Positions 1 to 8,716 of a stretch of 64,000 nucleotides of DNA are shown piece after piece. The notes below the pieces were generated by a model, which saw only the letters and a program-made list of their open reading frames with translations, did not search any database and was not told the origin of the DNA. Position 1 is the first letter of the stretch. The number at the start of each line of letters is the position of its first letter. The stretch is from Caldilineae bacterium (lineage in GTDB: Bacteria > Chloroflexota > Anaerolineae > JAAEKA01). The stretch spans positions 6,879-70,878 of the forward strand of contig JACKBK010000015.1 of NCBI GenBank assembly GCA_020634555.1, in the 5' to 3' direction. The translations under genes and the position numbers were made by a program.

Positions 1-1
1 G

Positions 2-55
2 CGCAGCAGCGAGATGCCCTCTGCGCCATCTGGCGATCCTACAGGAGATAACTGA
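2..55 (+). CDS. Possible 3' end of an upstream gene (partial)
   Basis: The first 54 bases are open in one frame and end in TGA, which overlaps the ATG of the next gene as TGATG, an arrangement typical of translationally coupled genes. The encoded tail would be rich in Ser, Pro, Gly and Asp. Another frame ends in TAA at 49-51, so the true frame cannot be settled. AGGAGATA at 43-50 serves as ribosome binding site for the next gene. No function can be assigned. Confidence 0.25.
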   Translation, partial: RSSEMPSAPSGDPTGDN

Positions 56-1293
56 TGATTGAAGTAGTGCGTGAATACAGCATTGAAGAAGTACAGCAGA
101 TCGAGATCAAGCTGGCCCGGGGCGATGTGCAGGGAGCCACGGCCGCGATCTCAACAGTGAGGGTGCAGGCCCGCATCCATGACACCAGCGACGAGGCGTT
201 GGAGATCACTCTGCAAGGCGGGCAGCTCTTTGCAGGCCACCGGGACATGAACGGCGAAATTGTCAACGGACTGCGCTCCTTTCCCGCCATCGACATCGAA
301 CTGATCGTGCCGGCGGCCGCCGATCCGTTGACGATAGTGCGCACCGGCAAGGGCGATGTGCGGCTGGACGGCATTGGCAGCGTCGCGGCTGTCAAGACCG
401 GCAAGGGCGATGTTTCAGTGTCAAGGGCTGACGGTGCTGTGCAGATCGACAGCGGCGCGGGCGATGTGGCGCTCAAAGGCTGCGGCGGCGAGGCGATCGT
501 TCACACCGGCGCCGGCGATATTGCCCTGAGCGGCTGCCGGGCAGGCGTTACCGCCAACACCGGCCGCGGCGATATCAACATCGATGGCGCGGTTGGCGAT
601 CTGAGTATCCGTACCGGCTCCGGCGATATCAACGCCAGCCACTGGCACGGCGGCGAAAACGGCAGCACAACTGGCGATGGCGCGATCAACACGGGTTCCG
701 GCGACATCTCGGTCAGCAACGTGGCGGCCGGCAGCCTGCGGATGCAGACCGGCCGCGGCGACTGCGTATTGGGCCAGGTGCGGCTCGAAACACTCGATGT
801 CAACAGCGGGTCCGGCGATTTGGTTCTGTCGGGCGACCCCGGAATCGGCCGCTGGCAGGCCAAGACCGGCAAAGGCGACATCGTCCTGAAACTGCCCGGC
901 ACAGCGTCGGCCAGAGTTGAGGCTGCCACCCGCCGCGGAGACATCCGCTCCGACCTGCCACAGGTCAAGGTGGCTCGCCCCGGTCCCGCCAGCGAGCGCG
1001 GCGGACGTACCATCATCGTCCTGGGCGACGAGCCGCGCGCTGAGGTTATGCTGGAGAGTGGCAAAGGTGACATCGTGATCCGTGCGACCGGTCCGGTGCC
1101 GGTGACTGTGGGGCAGCCGGTGGCTGTGGCGGAGGTTGTGGCGCCCAAGGTGCCTGAGCTCGCGCCATCCCAACCGGTGCCAGTCTCCCGGACGGTACCC
1201 AGTCGCGACGTGACCATGGGAATCCTCGAAAGCCTCTCCCGCGGTGAGATCAACGTGGACGAGGCCGAGACGTTGCTGAAGGCGCTGGCATAG
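55..1293 (+). CDS. DUF4097-like GxGD-repeat adhesin-type protein
   Basis: A 412-residue protein dominated from about residue 95 to 345 by short repeats of the form TGKGDV, GSGDI, GAGDV and GRGDC, one per roughly 18-25 residues. This is the pattern of the DUF4097 putative adhesin family, in which each repeat forms a rung of a right-handed beta-helix. The last 25 residues (ending ESLSRGEINVDEAETLLKAL) look like a small helical SHOCT-like hairpin often found in regulators or surface-stress proteins. There is no signal peptide or membrane segment, so secretion is not supported by the sequence. Start ATG at 55 has AGGAG just upstream and overlaps a preceding stop. A strong terminator follows the stop. 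The family fit is good; the role is unknown. Confidence 0.75.
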   Translation: MIEVVREYSIEEVQQIEIKLARGDVQGATAAISTVRVQARIHDTSDEALEITLQGGQLFAGHRDMNGEIVNGLRSFPAIDIELIVPAAADPLTIVRTGKGDVRLDGIGSVAAVKTGKGDVSVSRADGAVQIDSGAGDVALKGCGGEAIVHTGAGDIALSGCRAGVTANTGRGDINIDGAVGDLSIRTGSGDINASHWHGGENGSTTGDGAINTGSGDISVSNVAAGSLRMQTGRGDCVLGQVRLETLDVNSGSGDLVLSGDPGIGRWQAKTGKGDIVLKLPGTASARVEAATRRGDIRSDLPQVKVARPGPASERGGRTIIVLGDEPRAEVMLESGKGDIVIRATGPVPVTVGQPVAVAEVVAPKVPELAPSQPVPVSRTVPSRDVTMGILESLSRGEINVDEAETLLKALA

Positions 1294-1319
1294 CCAGCTT
1301 GCTTTTGAACAAATACAAA

Positions 1320-1352
1320 CCGGGTGTCCAGCAGCGACACCCGGTTTTTTTT
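1320..1352 (+). terminator. Rho-independent terminator
   Basis: A perfect 9-bp stem (CCGGGTGTC at 1320-1328, GACACCCGG at 1336-1344), a 7-base loop and eight consecutive T. It lies 27 bases after the stop of the GxGD-repeat protein. The T-run is only on the plus-strand side, so it ends the rightward transcript. It is the only textbook U-tract terminator I see in the window. Confidence 0.93.
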
Positions 1353-1386
1353 GTTTGCGCAAGAGGACCGTGTGTGATCTGTCCGT

Positions 1387-1860
1387 CTACGTCTTGCGAT
1401 ACGCGGCGTAGAGGGCTGCGCCCAGCGCGGCCAGCATGATCCCCGTGGTGAGCTGCATCGCGCAGCAGAACATGCCCAGGCCGACGCCACCGAAGATGTC
1501 CATCAGTGCAACCGGGTCGATGCCGCGCTCGATCAGCGACTGGATGGTTTCCGGCGACATCAGCTTGACCAGGCTTTCCGGCCCGCCGGCGATGTTGAGG
1601 CGGATGGGGTAGAGGAACATCGCACCCAGCCCACCGATGACCGCGGCGATGAAACCGGCTACCGCGCCGCCTGCAGCAGCCTCGCCCACCGAGGGCGAGT
1701 TGGACGTGATGCGCACCGTCACCAACCCGGTCAGCAGGAACGCCAGCGGGTAGAGCGGGACGGCGATCACCGGCCCGACATAGGGCAGCAGTGCGATGAA
1801 GTCCAGCAGCAGGGCTACGGCTCCACCAAAGAGACCGGCCTGGATGTTTGCGCGACGCAT
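1387..1860 (-). CDS. Small Gly/Ala-rich integral membrane protein, unknown function
   Basis: About 157 residues (163 if the TTG at 1878 is used) with three to four hydrophobic segments, including GLFGGAVALLLDFIALLPYV near the N-terminus, a pair of glycine-rich stretches (GGAVAGFIAAVIGGLGAMFL) and a C-terminal segment. A short hydrophilic loop (about residues 88-112) separates the last two. It resembles small multi-TM proteins of unknown function in Chloroflexota, but I recognise no named family. Neither candidate start has a convincing Shine-Dalgarno site. It converges with the upstream gene across the terminator. It is probably a real gene because hydrophobic periodicity is maintained throughout. 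Confidence 0.7.
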   Translation of the reverse strand: MRRANIQAGLFGGAVALLLDFIALLPYVGPVIAVPLYPLAFLLTGLVTVRITSNSPSVGEAAAGGAVAGFIAAVIGGLGAMFLYPIRLNIAGGPESLVKLMSPETIQSLIERGIDPVALMDIFGGVGLGMFCCAMQLTTGIMLAALGAALYAAYRKT

Positions 1861-1900
1861 GGGAAGGGTGTCTTTCAAAAAGAAGTGTTCGAGATGAGCG

Positions 1901-1983
1901 GTGAAACGTGAAACGTAATGCGTGAGCAGTCAAATATGCCCCTGAATGGACGTGAAGTCACGTTTCACGCATCACGCTTCACA
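1901..1983. repeat. Heptad-repeat inverted arms (locus 1)
   Basis: Left arm 1901-1928 is a run of 7-bp units of the CGTGAAA/CGTAATG type. Right arm about 1953-1983 is CGTTTCA/CGCATCA/CGCTTCA, complementary to the left. The 24-base gap is unique sequence. This is the leftmost member of the degenerate period-7 hairpin family described in the findings, in the divergent gap between the small membrane protein and trmI. Confidence 0.75.
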
Positions 1984-2045
1984 GGCGCTGTCTGACGCAT
2001 CCGCCGTTCTTATACCACGGTTGGTGCTGCTAGTCAATGCAGTGA

Positions 2046-2074
2046 TTGCCATCCACTCGCCCGGCAGGTATAAT
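2046..2074 (+). promoter_or_regulatory. Near-consensus sigma-70-type promoter of trmI
   Basis: TTGCCA (2046-2051), a 17-bp spacer, then TATAAT (2069-2074). The trmI ATG is at 2081, the expected transcription start about 7 bases after the -10, so the mRNA is predicted to be leaderless. No Shine-Dalgarno site precedes the ATG, which agrees. Confidence 0.85.
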
Positions 2075-2080
2075 CGCTGC

Positions 2081-2971
2081 ATGAGCGAACAACCAGATTT
2101 ACCCACCTATTCCGAGCCGCTGGCGGCTGACGGCGACCTTGTCCTGTTGGTTGCTGAAGACCAGAAGCGCACCGTGATCAAGCTGCAAGCCGGCCAGCAG
2201 TGGCATACCAAGCGCGGCTTTCTTCGCCATGACGACCTGATTGGCCAGCCGCTGGGTCGGATGGTTGTTACCCAAATGGGCCACGCCTTTCTGGTGCTGG
2301 AGCCGTCCACTCATGACCTGATCCGCTACCTAAAACGTACGACGCAGATTATCTTCCCCAAGGACGCGGCGTACATCGCGCTGCGTCTCAATCTGTATCC
2401 CGGCCGGCGGGTGATTGAGGCTGGCACCGGCAGCGGCGGGCTGACGTTGGCGCTGGCGCGCGCGGTGATGACCAGCGGCCGCGTCTACAGCTATGAGCAG
2501 CGGGAGGCCATGAGCGCGCTGGCGGGAAAGAATCTGGCGCGCGTTGGCCTGCGGGAGTACGTCGATCTCAAGGTGCGCGATGCAGCCGAGGGGTTCGACG
2601 AGCGGTACGTCGATGCCGTGTTTTTAGACATGCGTGAGCCGTGGGAGCATCTGGCCGCGGCGCGTGAGGCGTTGAAGGGAGGCGGCTTCTTTGGCAGCCT
2701 GTTGCCGACCACCGTTCAGGTCAGCGACCTGCTGCGCGGCCTGCAAGAGCATGGCTTCGCCAATCTGGAGGTGCAGGAGCTGCTGGTGCGCAACTGGAAG
2801 CCCATCGCGGACCGGCTGCGCCCAGCCGACCGCATGATCGCGCACACCGGTTTCCTGGTGTTCGCCCGCAAGGCCGCCATCCCCGAAGGCGACGCCTGGC
2901 GCACGGTGGATGCCAAGCGCTACCGGCCGCGGGCGGCGGGGGGCGACGAGCAGGCAGACGCAAGCGTCTGA
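2081..2971 (+). CDS. trmI: tRNA (adenine-58-N1)-methyltransferase
   Basis: A 296-residue SAM-dependent enzyme predicted to methylate N1 of A58 in the T-loop of tRNA, working as a homotetramer in bacteria. The N-terminal part (residues 1-75) matches the small beta-barrel domain of the family (DLVLLVAEDQKR, KRGFLRHDDLIG). SAM motif I is VIEAGTGSGG at about residues 111-120, and the later FLDMREPW matches the conserved catalytic-pocket motif. A longer in-frame ORF reaches back to 1946, but that extension runs through a promoter and a hairpin repeat; the ATG at 2081 sits right after TATAAT. The last 25 residues are charged and variable. It is monocistronic as far as visible. Confidence 0.93.
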   Translation: MSEQPDLPTYSEPLAADGDLVLLVAEDQKRTVIKLQAGQQWHTKRGFLRHDDLIGQPLGRMVVTQMGHAFLVLEPSTHDLIRYLKRTTQIIFPKDAAYIALRLNLYPGRRVIEAGTGSGGLTLALARAVMTSGRVYSYEQREAMSALAGKNLARVGLREYVDLKVRDAAEGFDERYVDAVFLDMREPWEHLAAAREALKGGGFFGSLLPTTVQVSDLLRGLQEHGFANLEVQELLVRNWKPIADRLRPADRMIAHTGFLVFARKAAIPEGDAWRTVDAKRYRPRAAGGDEQADASV

Positions 2972-3055
2972 TCGATTTGGGGTAATCAGTCATGTGGTTT
3001 ATTCGGGGATGTCACTGGCGCGTTTCGGCGTGAAGTAACTACTCAGCCTTCACTG

Positions 3056-3165
3056 TTGCGTCACTCCCGCGGACCCATATGCTTCGCTCCTGGGCGCAAG
3101 CAGGGCGGGAGTCTAGCGCCTGTGAAGATGTGGATTCCCGCCTCCGCGGGAATGACGGGTGAGCA
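3056..3165. repeat. REP-like palindromic element, including an ATTCCC-N8-GGGAAT unit
   Basis: Two imperfect palindromes lie back to back: CTCCCGC at about 3063 with GCGGGAG at about 3107, then ATTCCC at 3134-3139 and GGGAAT at 3148-3153 separated by eight bases. The same motif recurs at about 52274-52296. The ATTCCC-N8-GGGAAT format is that of neisserial dRS3 repeats, here in an unrelated organism. It fills the convergent gap between trmI and the kinase-like gene. Confidence 0.7.
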
Positions 3166-3187
3166 GTTGCGTCGTGAAAAGTGACAG

Positions 3188-3913
3188 TCACCTGATACTG
3201 CGTAGCGACCATAAACGCGCCAGGTTCTCCTCCAGCCGGTCGCCCAGAGCCGGACCGCGCGCGGTTGTTACATCGTCCTCGTTCTCGAACACCACGTAGG
3301 GCACGCGCACGTTGTTGACCGTGACGAACTGCGGGTCGCCGGTTGTAAACTGTTCCCAGTCGCTGTCGCGGTAGAGGCGCTCCATCTTCTCGTCGGGCAG
3401 CGCGTGCTCCAGAATACTGTCGGGGCGCTCGGGGTTGAAGCGGCGGCGGTTTTTGCGCAACGACTCCGCCCAGCTCACCTGGATGTAGAGAATCGCGCTG
3501 CGCCGTAGCATGTCCGCGGGAAAGTGTGGAAAGGCAGCCTGCCAGCCGCCATGTTGCGCGCCGCGGGCAAATTCCACGATGGTGGTGTGGGTAGCGTGGT
3601 AGTCGGATGCCTCGCGCAGCAGCTTGTGATAATCCAGCGCCATGCGTTCGATCAATACGTGCCACAGATAGTCGTGCAGGAAATAGCCGTCTGCGTCGGA
3701 GTGCAGCCGCTGTTTGTCCATGCGCGCCAGAATCGCGTCCTCCTCGAACCAGGTCCACAGTATCGGGAAGTCGTCGATCTCGTCGAACGCGCCGATGTGG
3801 AAGCGCTGCCGGCGCTCTGCTTCGCTGCAACGTTTCAGATAGTCGATGATCTCGCTTTTGCCCGCGGCAGGGCGGGCGATCAAAAATAGGATGTCAAAGG
3901 TGTCGTTGTCCAT
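3188..3913 (-). CDS. P-loop kinase-like protein, unknown substrate
   Basis: A 241-residue protein beginning with a short beta strand and a Walker A-like loop, ARPAAGKSE at residues 13-21, followed by DYLKRCS, as in small nucleotide or phosphotransferase kinases that start with a P-loop. A central charged helical part (LRKNRRRFNPERPDSILEH) could be a lid. The ATG at 3913 puts the P-loop at the usual distance from the N-terminus; the longer ORF to 4189 would add about 90 residues without family character. No Walker B or substrate motif could be fixed, so the substrate is unknown. It is divergent from the protease gene. Confidence 0.7.
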   Translation of the reverse strand: MDNDTFDILFLIARPAAGKSEIIDYLKRCSEAERRQRFHIGAFDEIDDFPILWTWFEEDAILARMDKQRLHSDADGYFLHDYLWHVLIERMALDYHKLLREASDYHATHTTIVEFARGAQHGGWQAAFPHFPADMLRRSAILYIQVSWAESLRKNRRRFNPERPDSILEHALPDEKMERLYRDSDWEQFTTGDPQFVTVNNVRVPYVVFENEDDVTTARGPALGDRLEENLARLWSLRSIR

Positions 3914-4111
3914 GACGTAACTGTAATCCAGGTTGCGTTTGCAGGCAAGTCGCGGCCGGGGCATTTGGCGTCCGCTGTTACCCTTGGTAGAATGCGGGCA
4001 CACAACACGTAGGTTCATGTCTGGAAGGAGTATATCGATACAGGAACGGTCGGGAGAACACCCCGAGCACCTGTCCTGAACATGAACGATCACGCAAGGA
4101 GAACCCCCCGA

Positions 4112-7039
4112 ATGCCCGTTCACGGATTTGAGCTTATTGAAGAGAGACAGATACCTGAGATCAACTCGCTGGCCCGCCGCTATCGCCATATCAAAACCGG
4201 CGCGCGCCTCTTGTCAATCGAAAACGACGACGAAAACAAGCTGTTCTGCATCGCCTTCGCCACGCCGCCCGATGATTCCACCGGCCTGCCCCACATTCTG
4301 GAGCACTCGGTTCTCTGTGGCTCTGAGACCTTCCCCGTCAAGGAACCGTTCAAGGAGCTGCGCAAAGGCTCGTTGAACACCTTCCTCAATGCATTCACCG
4401 CCCCCGACCGGACCATGTATCCGGTGGCCAGCCAGAATCGCCAGGACTTCTACAACCTGGTCCACGTTTATCTGGATGCCGTTTTCAAGCCTTTCCTGAC
4501 GCGAGAGACCTTGCAGACCCAAGGATGGCACTACGAGACCGACGGTCCTGATGCTCCGCTGACGTTCAAGGGCGTTGTCTTCAACGAGATGAAGGGCGTC
4601 TACTCGTCGCCTGACAGCCTGATCGGCCGCTACACGCAGCAGTCGCTGTTTCCTGACACCATCTACAGTCTCGACTCGGGCGGCGACCCGGCGGTAATCC
4701 CTGACCTGACCTACGAGCAGTTCCGTGAATTCCACCGCCGCACCTATCATCCGTCCAACGCGATGATCTTCTTCTACGGCGACGACCACTCGGACGAACG
4801 GTTTGGTCTGGTGGATCAATACCTGAGCGAGTTTGAGCGTGCGGCTGCCGCACCGGAAGTCGCGATCCAGCCGCGGTTAGCAGAAACACGCCGCTTCGTC
4901 TACGGATTCGACGCCGGCCCGGCCGATGAGAACGGCAACGGGGCTGATCCGAAACGCAGCTATGTCACCATTAACTGGATGCTCAACGAGATCGTCGATA
5001 TCGAGACCACGCTGGCGCTGCAAGTGCTGTCCCACGCGCTGGTCGGCACCCAGGCATCGCCGCTGCGCAAGGCCCTGATCGATTCCGGGCTGGGCGACGA
5101 CCTCACCGGCGGCGGCTATGGCCCGCATTATCGCCAGGCCATTTTCTCCACCGGGTTGATGGGCATCGCCGCAGACGACGCCGACCAAGTCGAGACGCTG
5201 GTGCTGGATACGCTGGCTGGGCTGGCCGCGGACGGCATCGATCCCGATACTGTGGCCGCGTCGCTCAACACGATCGAGTTCAGGCTGCGCGAGGCCAACA
5301 CAGGCGCCTTTCCGCGCGGCCTGATGTACGCCATGAGCGCCAACCAGGTCTGGCAGCACGGTGGCGATCCGATGGACGGGCTGGCGTTCGAGGACTCGCT
5401 CAACAGCATCAAACGCCGCGCGGCCGGCGAGCCTCGCTACTTCGAGGCGTTGATCGACGAACACCTGTTGGACAACAAGCACCGCACCGTGGTGCTTTTG
5501 CAGCCTGACGCGGCGGCCCGCGAGCGCTCTGAAGCCGCCGAGAGCGCCCGTCTGGAAGAAGCCCGTGCTGCGATGAGCGCTGCCGATGTCGAGCAAGTGC
5601 TGGCGACCATGCAACGGCTCAAGGCTGAGCAGGATCGCCCTGACTCGTCTGAAGCCGTAGCGACGATACCGACCCTGACGCTGGCGGACCTGGACCGCGA
5701 GGCGCGCAGCATCCCAATCGACATGACCGAGATCGACGGTGCGTCGGTGCTGACTCACGATATCTTCACCAACGGTATCGTCTACCTGGACCTGGCGTTC
5801 GACCTGCGACGCCTGCCACAGCGTCTGCTGCCCTACGGCGAGCTATTCGGACGTTTGTTGCTGGGGATGGGGACTGAGAGTGAGGATTTCGTCGTGCTGT
5901 CGCAGCGTATCGGACGTGAGACCGGCGGTATCGGCCGATCGCTGCACACTGCGACGACCCGCAACGGCCAGCCCAGCACCCGGCTTATCCTGCGCGGCAA
6001 GGCAACGCAGGACAAAAGCCAGGCGCTGCTGGACATCCTGCGCGATATACTGCTGACCATGAAACTGGACAACCCTGCCCGCTTCCGGCAGATCGTGCTG
6101 GAGGAGAAGGCCGGTGTTGAGGCAAGCCTGATCCCCGGCGGCCATCGGGTTGTTCTGCGCCGCCTGCGGGCCCGCTATTCCGTGGCTGATTGGGTAGCAG
6201 AAGAAAACAGCGGTATCGACCATCTGCTCTTCCTGCGCCGCTTGGCCGAGCGAGTCGACAACGATTGGGCGGGCGTGCTGGCCGATTTGGAGGCTGTGCG
6301 TGCGGCGCTGGTCAGCCGCGCCGGGTTGCTGTGCAATGTGACGCTGGATGCGGCGGGCCTGCAAGCATTTTTGCCGCAATTAGCCGGTCTGGTAGAGGCG
6401 TTGCCGGACGGTGCGGCCGATCCTGCAAGCTGGACGCCACGGCTGCCCGCGGCTGCTGAAGGGTTGACGATCCCGGCTCAGGTCAACTACGTCGGCAAGG
6501 CTGCCAACCTGTACGAGCTGGGCTACGAGCTAAACGGCGCGGCGTTCGTAGCCGTCAAGCTGTTGGACAACACCTGGATGTGGGACCGGGTGCGGGTGCA
6601 GGGCGGCGCTTACGGCGGATTCCTGGTCTTCGACAACTTGTCGGGCGTGCTGAGCTATCTGTCGTACCGCGATCCCAACCTGCTGAATACGTTGCAGATC
6701 TACGACGGCACGGCGCAGTATCTGCGGGATGTGCCGCTGACGCAGGACGACGTGGACAAGATCATCATCGGTGTCATCGGACAGATGGACAGCTACCAGT
6801 TACCCGATGCCAAAGGGCTGACGTCAATGGTGCGCCATCTGACCGGCTACGACGACGCCCTGCGCCAGCGGCTGCGCGACGAGGTGCTGGCTACCACCGT
6901 AGCTGACGTACGCGCCTTTGCCGACCTGCTGGACGAGGTCGCCCGGTCCGGTTCCGTCGCTGTGCTGGGATCGGCCCAGGCCATCGCCGTCGCCAACGAA
7001 AGCCTCGACCCGCCGTTGGTCGTTACGCCGGTTCTTTAA
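4112..7039 (+). CDS. M16C zinc metalloprotease, presequence-protease (PreP/Cym1) type
   Basis: 975 residues, the usual size for PreP-like one-chain pitrilysins that degrade free peptides in a closed chamber made of four homologous domains. The inverted zinc motif HILEH is at residues 61-65, and the third zinc ligand lies in NEMKGVYSSPD (Glu at about 159). The segments TFLNAFTAPDRTMYP and QGWHYE are characteristic of the M16C subfamily. The C-terminal half has GGAYGG at about residue 832, part of the substrate-binding inactive half. Start chosen at ATG 4112 because AAGGAGA lies ten bases upstream; an in-frame ATG at 4082 has no such site. No signal peptide, so cytoplasmic. Its role would be peptide turnover. 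Confidence 0.92.
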   Translation: MPVHGFELIEERQIPEINSLARRYRHIKTGARLLSIENDDENKLFCIAFATPPDDSTGLPHILEHSVLCGSETFPVKEPFKELRKGSLNTFLNAFTAPDRTMYPVASQNRQDFYNLVHVYLDAVFKPFLTRETLQTQGWHYETDGPDAPLTFKGVVFNEMKGVYSSPDSLIGRYTQQSLFPDTIYSLDSGGDPAVIPDLTYEQFREFHRRTYHPSNAMIFFYGDDHSDERFGLVDQYLSEFERAAAAPEVAIQPRLAETRRFVYGFDAGPADENGNGADPKRSYVTINWMLNEIVDIETTLALQVLSHALVGTQASPLRKALIDSGLGDDLTGGGYGPHYRQAIFSTGLMGIAADDADQVETLVLDTLAGLAADGIDPDTVAASLNTIEFRLREANTGAFPRGLMYAMSANQVWQHGGDPMDGLAFEDSLNSIKRRAAGEPRYFEALIDEHLLDNKHRTVVLLQPDAAARERSEAAESARLEEARAAMSAADVEQVLATMQRLKAEQDRPDSSEAVATIPTLTLADLDREARSIPIDMTEIDGASVLTHDIFTNGIVYLDLAFDLRRLPQRLLPYGELFGRLLLGMGTESEDFVVLSQRIGRETGGIGRSLHTATTRNGQPSTRLILRGKATQDKSQALLDILRDILLTMKLDNPARFRQIVLEEKAGVEASLIPGGHRVVLRRLRARYSVADWVAEENSGIDHLLFLRRLAERVDNDWAGVLADLEAVRAALVSRAGLLCNVTLDAAGLQAFLPQLAGLVEALPDGAADPASWTPRLPAAAEGLTIPAQVNYVGKAANLYELGYELNGAAFVAVKLLDNTWMWDRVRVQGGAYGGFLVFDNLSGVLSYLSYRDPNLLNTLQIYDGTAQYLRDVPLTQDDVDKIIIGVIGQMDSYQLPDAKGLTSMVRHLTGYDDALRQRLRDEVLATTVADVRAFADLLDEVARSGSVAVLGSAQAIAVANESLDPPLVVTPVL

Positions 7040-7050
7040 GCCAGTCCTCA

Positions 7051-7138
7051 ACTTCCTCCTACTCCCGCTCCTGCTTGCCTGACGGGGACACGTTCCAGTT
7101 TTGAGTAGGAGTAAGGAGTACGAGTACGAGTAGGAGGC
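7051..7138. repeat. Period-6 hairpin repeat (CTCCTA / TAGGAG)
   Basis: Left arm around 7056-7076 (CCTCCTACTCCCGCTCCTG) and right arm 7105-7138 (GAGTAGGAG/GAGTAC units) are complementary tandem hexamers around a unique loop. The same vocabulary is used at 57090-57172. It begins shortly after the protease stop codon. Confidence 0.7.
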
Positions 7139-7149
7139 TTACTCCAGGA

Positions 7150-7237
7150 CAGGGCCTTGTGCCGTTCCGCCCGAACGCCCACAAGGGGCTATCCTACAGC
7201 CGGTCCGGGACGCGTTGCCTTTTCCGTCGTAGGATAT
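7150..7237. repeat. Dispersed GTAGGATAGCCCCTTGTGGGCG repeat (inverted copies)
   Basis: ACGCCCACAAGGGGCTATCC at 7175-7194 matches, in reverse, units at 58021-58043 and 58131-58154. GGGCCTTGTGCC (7152-7163) and CGTAGGATAT (7228-7237) are shorter inverted partners, so the element folds on itself. Non-coding. Confidence 0.65.
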
Positions 7238-7239
7238 GG

Positions 7240-7352
7240 CATGGAGTGGGTAGCCGGATGGCTTTGCGTAGCACCCCGGAGCGCAGTGGGGAGCCTCCGG
7301 CGGGCGTTTTTTGCACCGACAACTTCCCGCATCCATAGAATCCGTTAGAACC
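7240..7352 (-). repeat. Dispersed ~115-bp repeat, uninterrupted copy
   Basis: Read on the minus strand from 7352 it starts TGGTTCTAACGGATTC and runs through GGATGCGGGAAGTTGTC and GCTACGCAAAGCCATCCGG. It matches the plus-strand copy starting at 21067 over about 110 bp with small differences. Here the TAACGGATT segment is uninterrupted, whereas the other copy carries a 96-bp insertion at that point. No coding potential. Confidence 0.8.
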
Positions 7353-7367
7353 AGGGGAACCTGAGGG

Positions 7368-8480
7368 TTACTCCGGTACGTCAATTTCCTCAGGCATGGG
7401 GTTCCAGTCGAAATATGCCCGTACCTGGCCGTGATCTGACACGCCTTCTTCTTCAAACGCCTCCCGGTTTAAGTGATCGTTGTAGACTTCCAGTTCTCGG
7501 AAAGACCAGAGACGTTTTCGGGAATGATCATAAAACTCCTCTGAGACAAGGATATGATCAAGGCTCTCGCGCTTGTGCTGGTAGATGTGCGTGTAATAGA
7601 TATGCCGCGAGGAACGGTATTGTTGCAGTCTTTCAGCAGAAAAAAGTCCTTTATCCGACGAGCGGCCAGCACGGCTCTTCTCGATCACGCGATAGGTTGG
7701 CTGGTCAGATAAAAGCTCGTTCGTCACGGACAGAGTATCGTCGTTCAGATCACCAAGCACCACCACCGGAGAAATATCGTCCTCTTCGTCGGATTTCATC
7801 GCTGCGTCGAGTATGGCGCGCAAAGCGGCCGCTTCCATAACCCTGCGGATGTGCGCAACAGCCGATTTGGTGATTTTCGCATAGTGTTTCAGTGCGTCAG
7901 GTTGTGGTTCAGCGAAGCTCAAGCGAGCTGGCCCCTTTGACTTCAGATGAGCAACATAGATTGAAACTTCCGGTGGCTTGGGGCTTACTCCCTCGGACTG
8001 AATCACAGCGTGTAGGACGGGGCGCGAGAACTTGTCAATTGTGAGAGTGATCTCCTCTTCTGCGCCATCTGTCTCATGCAGCTTGTTAAACTTGAAATTG
8101 TCTGGAAATTTTTCAATCCACTCCCAACCGTCCAGAAGCTGGGAATTTCCATGCCGGTCTTTTCTCACCGCCAATGCAACCTGTGGCTTGCCGCGCCCAG
8201 GAGCATCACGCGCGGCAATGTCATAGGCATCGCGAAGCTGAGCTGCTTCAAACACATCGATCAAAGCCTGTGCCGCCCATAATTCCTGAAAGGCAATCAC
8301 TTCAGCATCAAGACGGCGGATCTGGCTCGCGGTCCAACTGACCTTCTGGTTATATGTGTTTCTCCCCTCCTCATCATCCGGAAAAGGCGGTTGGTTGGCG
8401 TAGGTCAATCCTCCGGGAATCTGTAAGTTAAACAGATTGAATGTAGCAAAGCTTAAGTCCCTCATATTAGTTCGTGGCAT
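7368..8480 (-). CDS. Endonuclease/exonuclease/phosphatase (DNase I-fold) family protein
   Basis: 370 residues with the family's metal and catalytic motifs in order: FATFNLFNL near the N-terminus, IAFQELW (Glu at about 66), a central strand VVVLGDLNDD at about 239-248, SLDHILVS and the C-terminal VSDHGQV. These position the Mg2+ site and the catalytic His/Asp of DNase I-like enzymes that cut phosphodiester bonds in DNA, RNA or lipids. There is no signal peptide. The substrate cannot be told from sequence. A+T content is higher than its neighbours, and with the adjacent BrnTA pair this suggests a transferred patch. Confidence 0.88.
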   Translation of the reverse strand: MPRTNMRDLSFATFNLFNLQIPGGLTYANQPPFPDDEEGRNTYNQKVSWTASQIRRLDAEVIAFQELWAAQALIDVFEAAQLRDAYDIAARDAPGRGKPQVALAVRKDRHGNSQLLDGWEWIEKFPDNFKFNKLHETDGAEEEITLTIDKFSRPVLHAVIQSEGVSPKPPEVSIYVAHLKSKGPARLSFAEPQPDALKHYAKITKSAVAHIRRVMEAAALRAILDAAMKSDEEDDISPVVVLGDLNDDTLSVTNELLSDQPTYRVIEKSRAGRSSDKGLFSAERLQQYRSSRHIYYTHIYQHKRESLDHILVSEEFYDHSRKRLWSFRELEVYNDHLNREAFEEEGVSDHGQVRAYFDWNPMPEEIDVPE

Positions 8481-8716
8481 AACAAACTACTCCTTCAACT
8501 CTGCCCACATATTGCTCGAATGCGTTGGCTCTTGGCTATGGTTGACCCCTTGTCGGTCCTGCGTACCAGGTTTGACATTTGCCAATTGGGTCATAAATCC
8601 GCCCCGAACAAGGCTTCTGTGTCACAGCATGGTAGCTTCAGGCGTCGGATGAGCCGTACGTACACATTAGAATCGTATCCATATCTGGTTTATGCCTTGT
8701 TAGGGTTAGGGCGCAT

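Noticed and set aside
1946..2080. 45-residue N-terminal extension of trmI, and similar extensions of the genes at 34113, 38871 and 41867
   Set aside because: They translate promoter or hairpin-repeat sequence; the chosen starts fit family N-termini and, where present, ribosome-binding sites.
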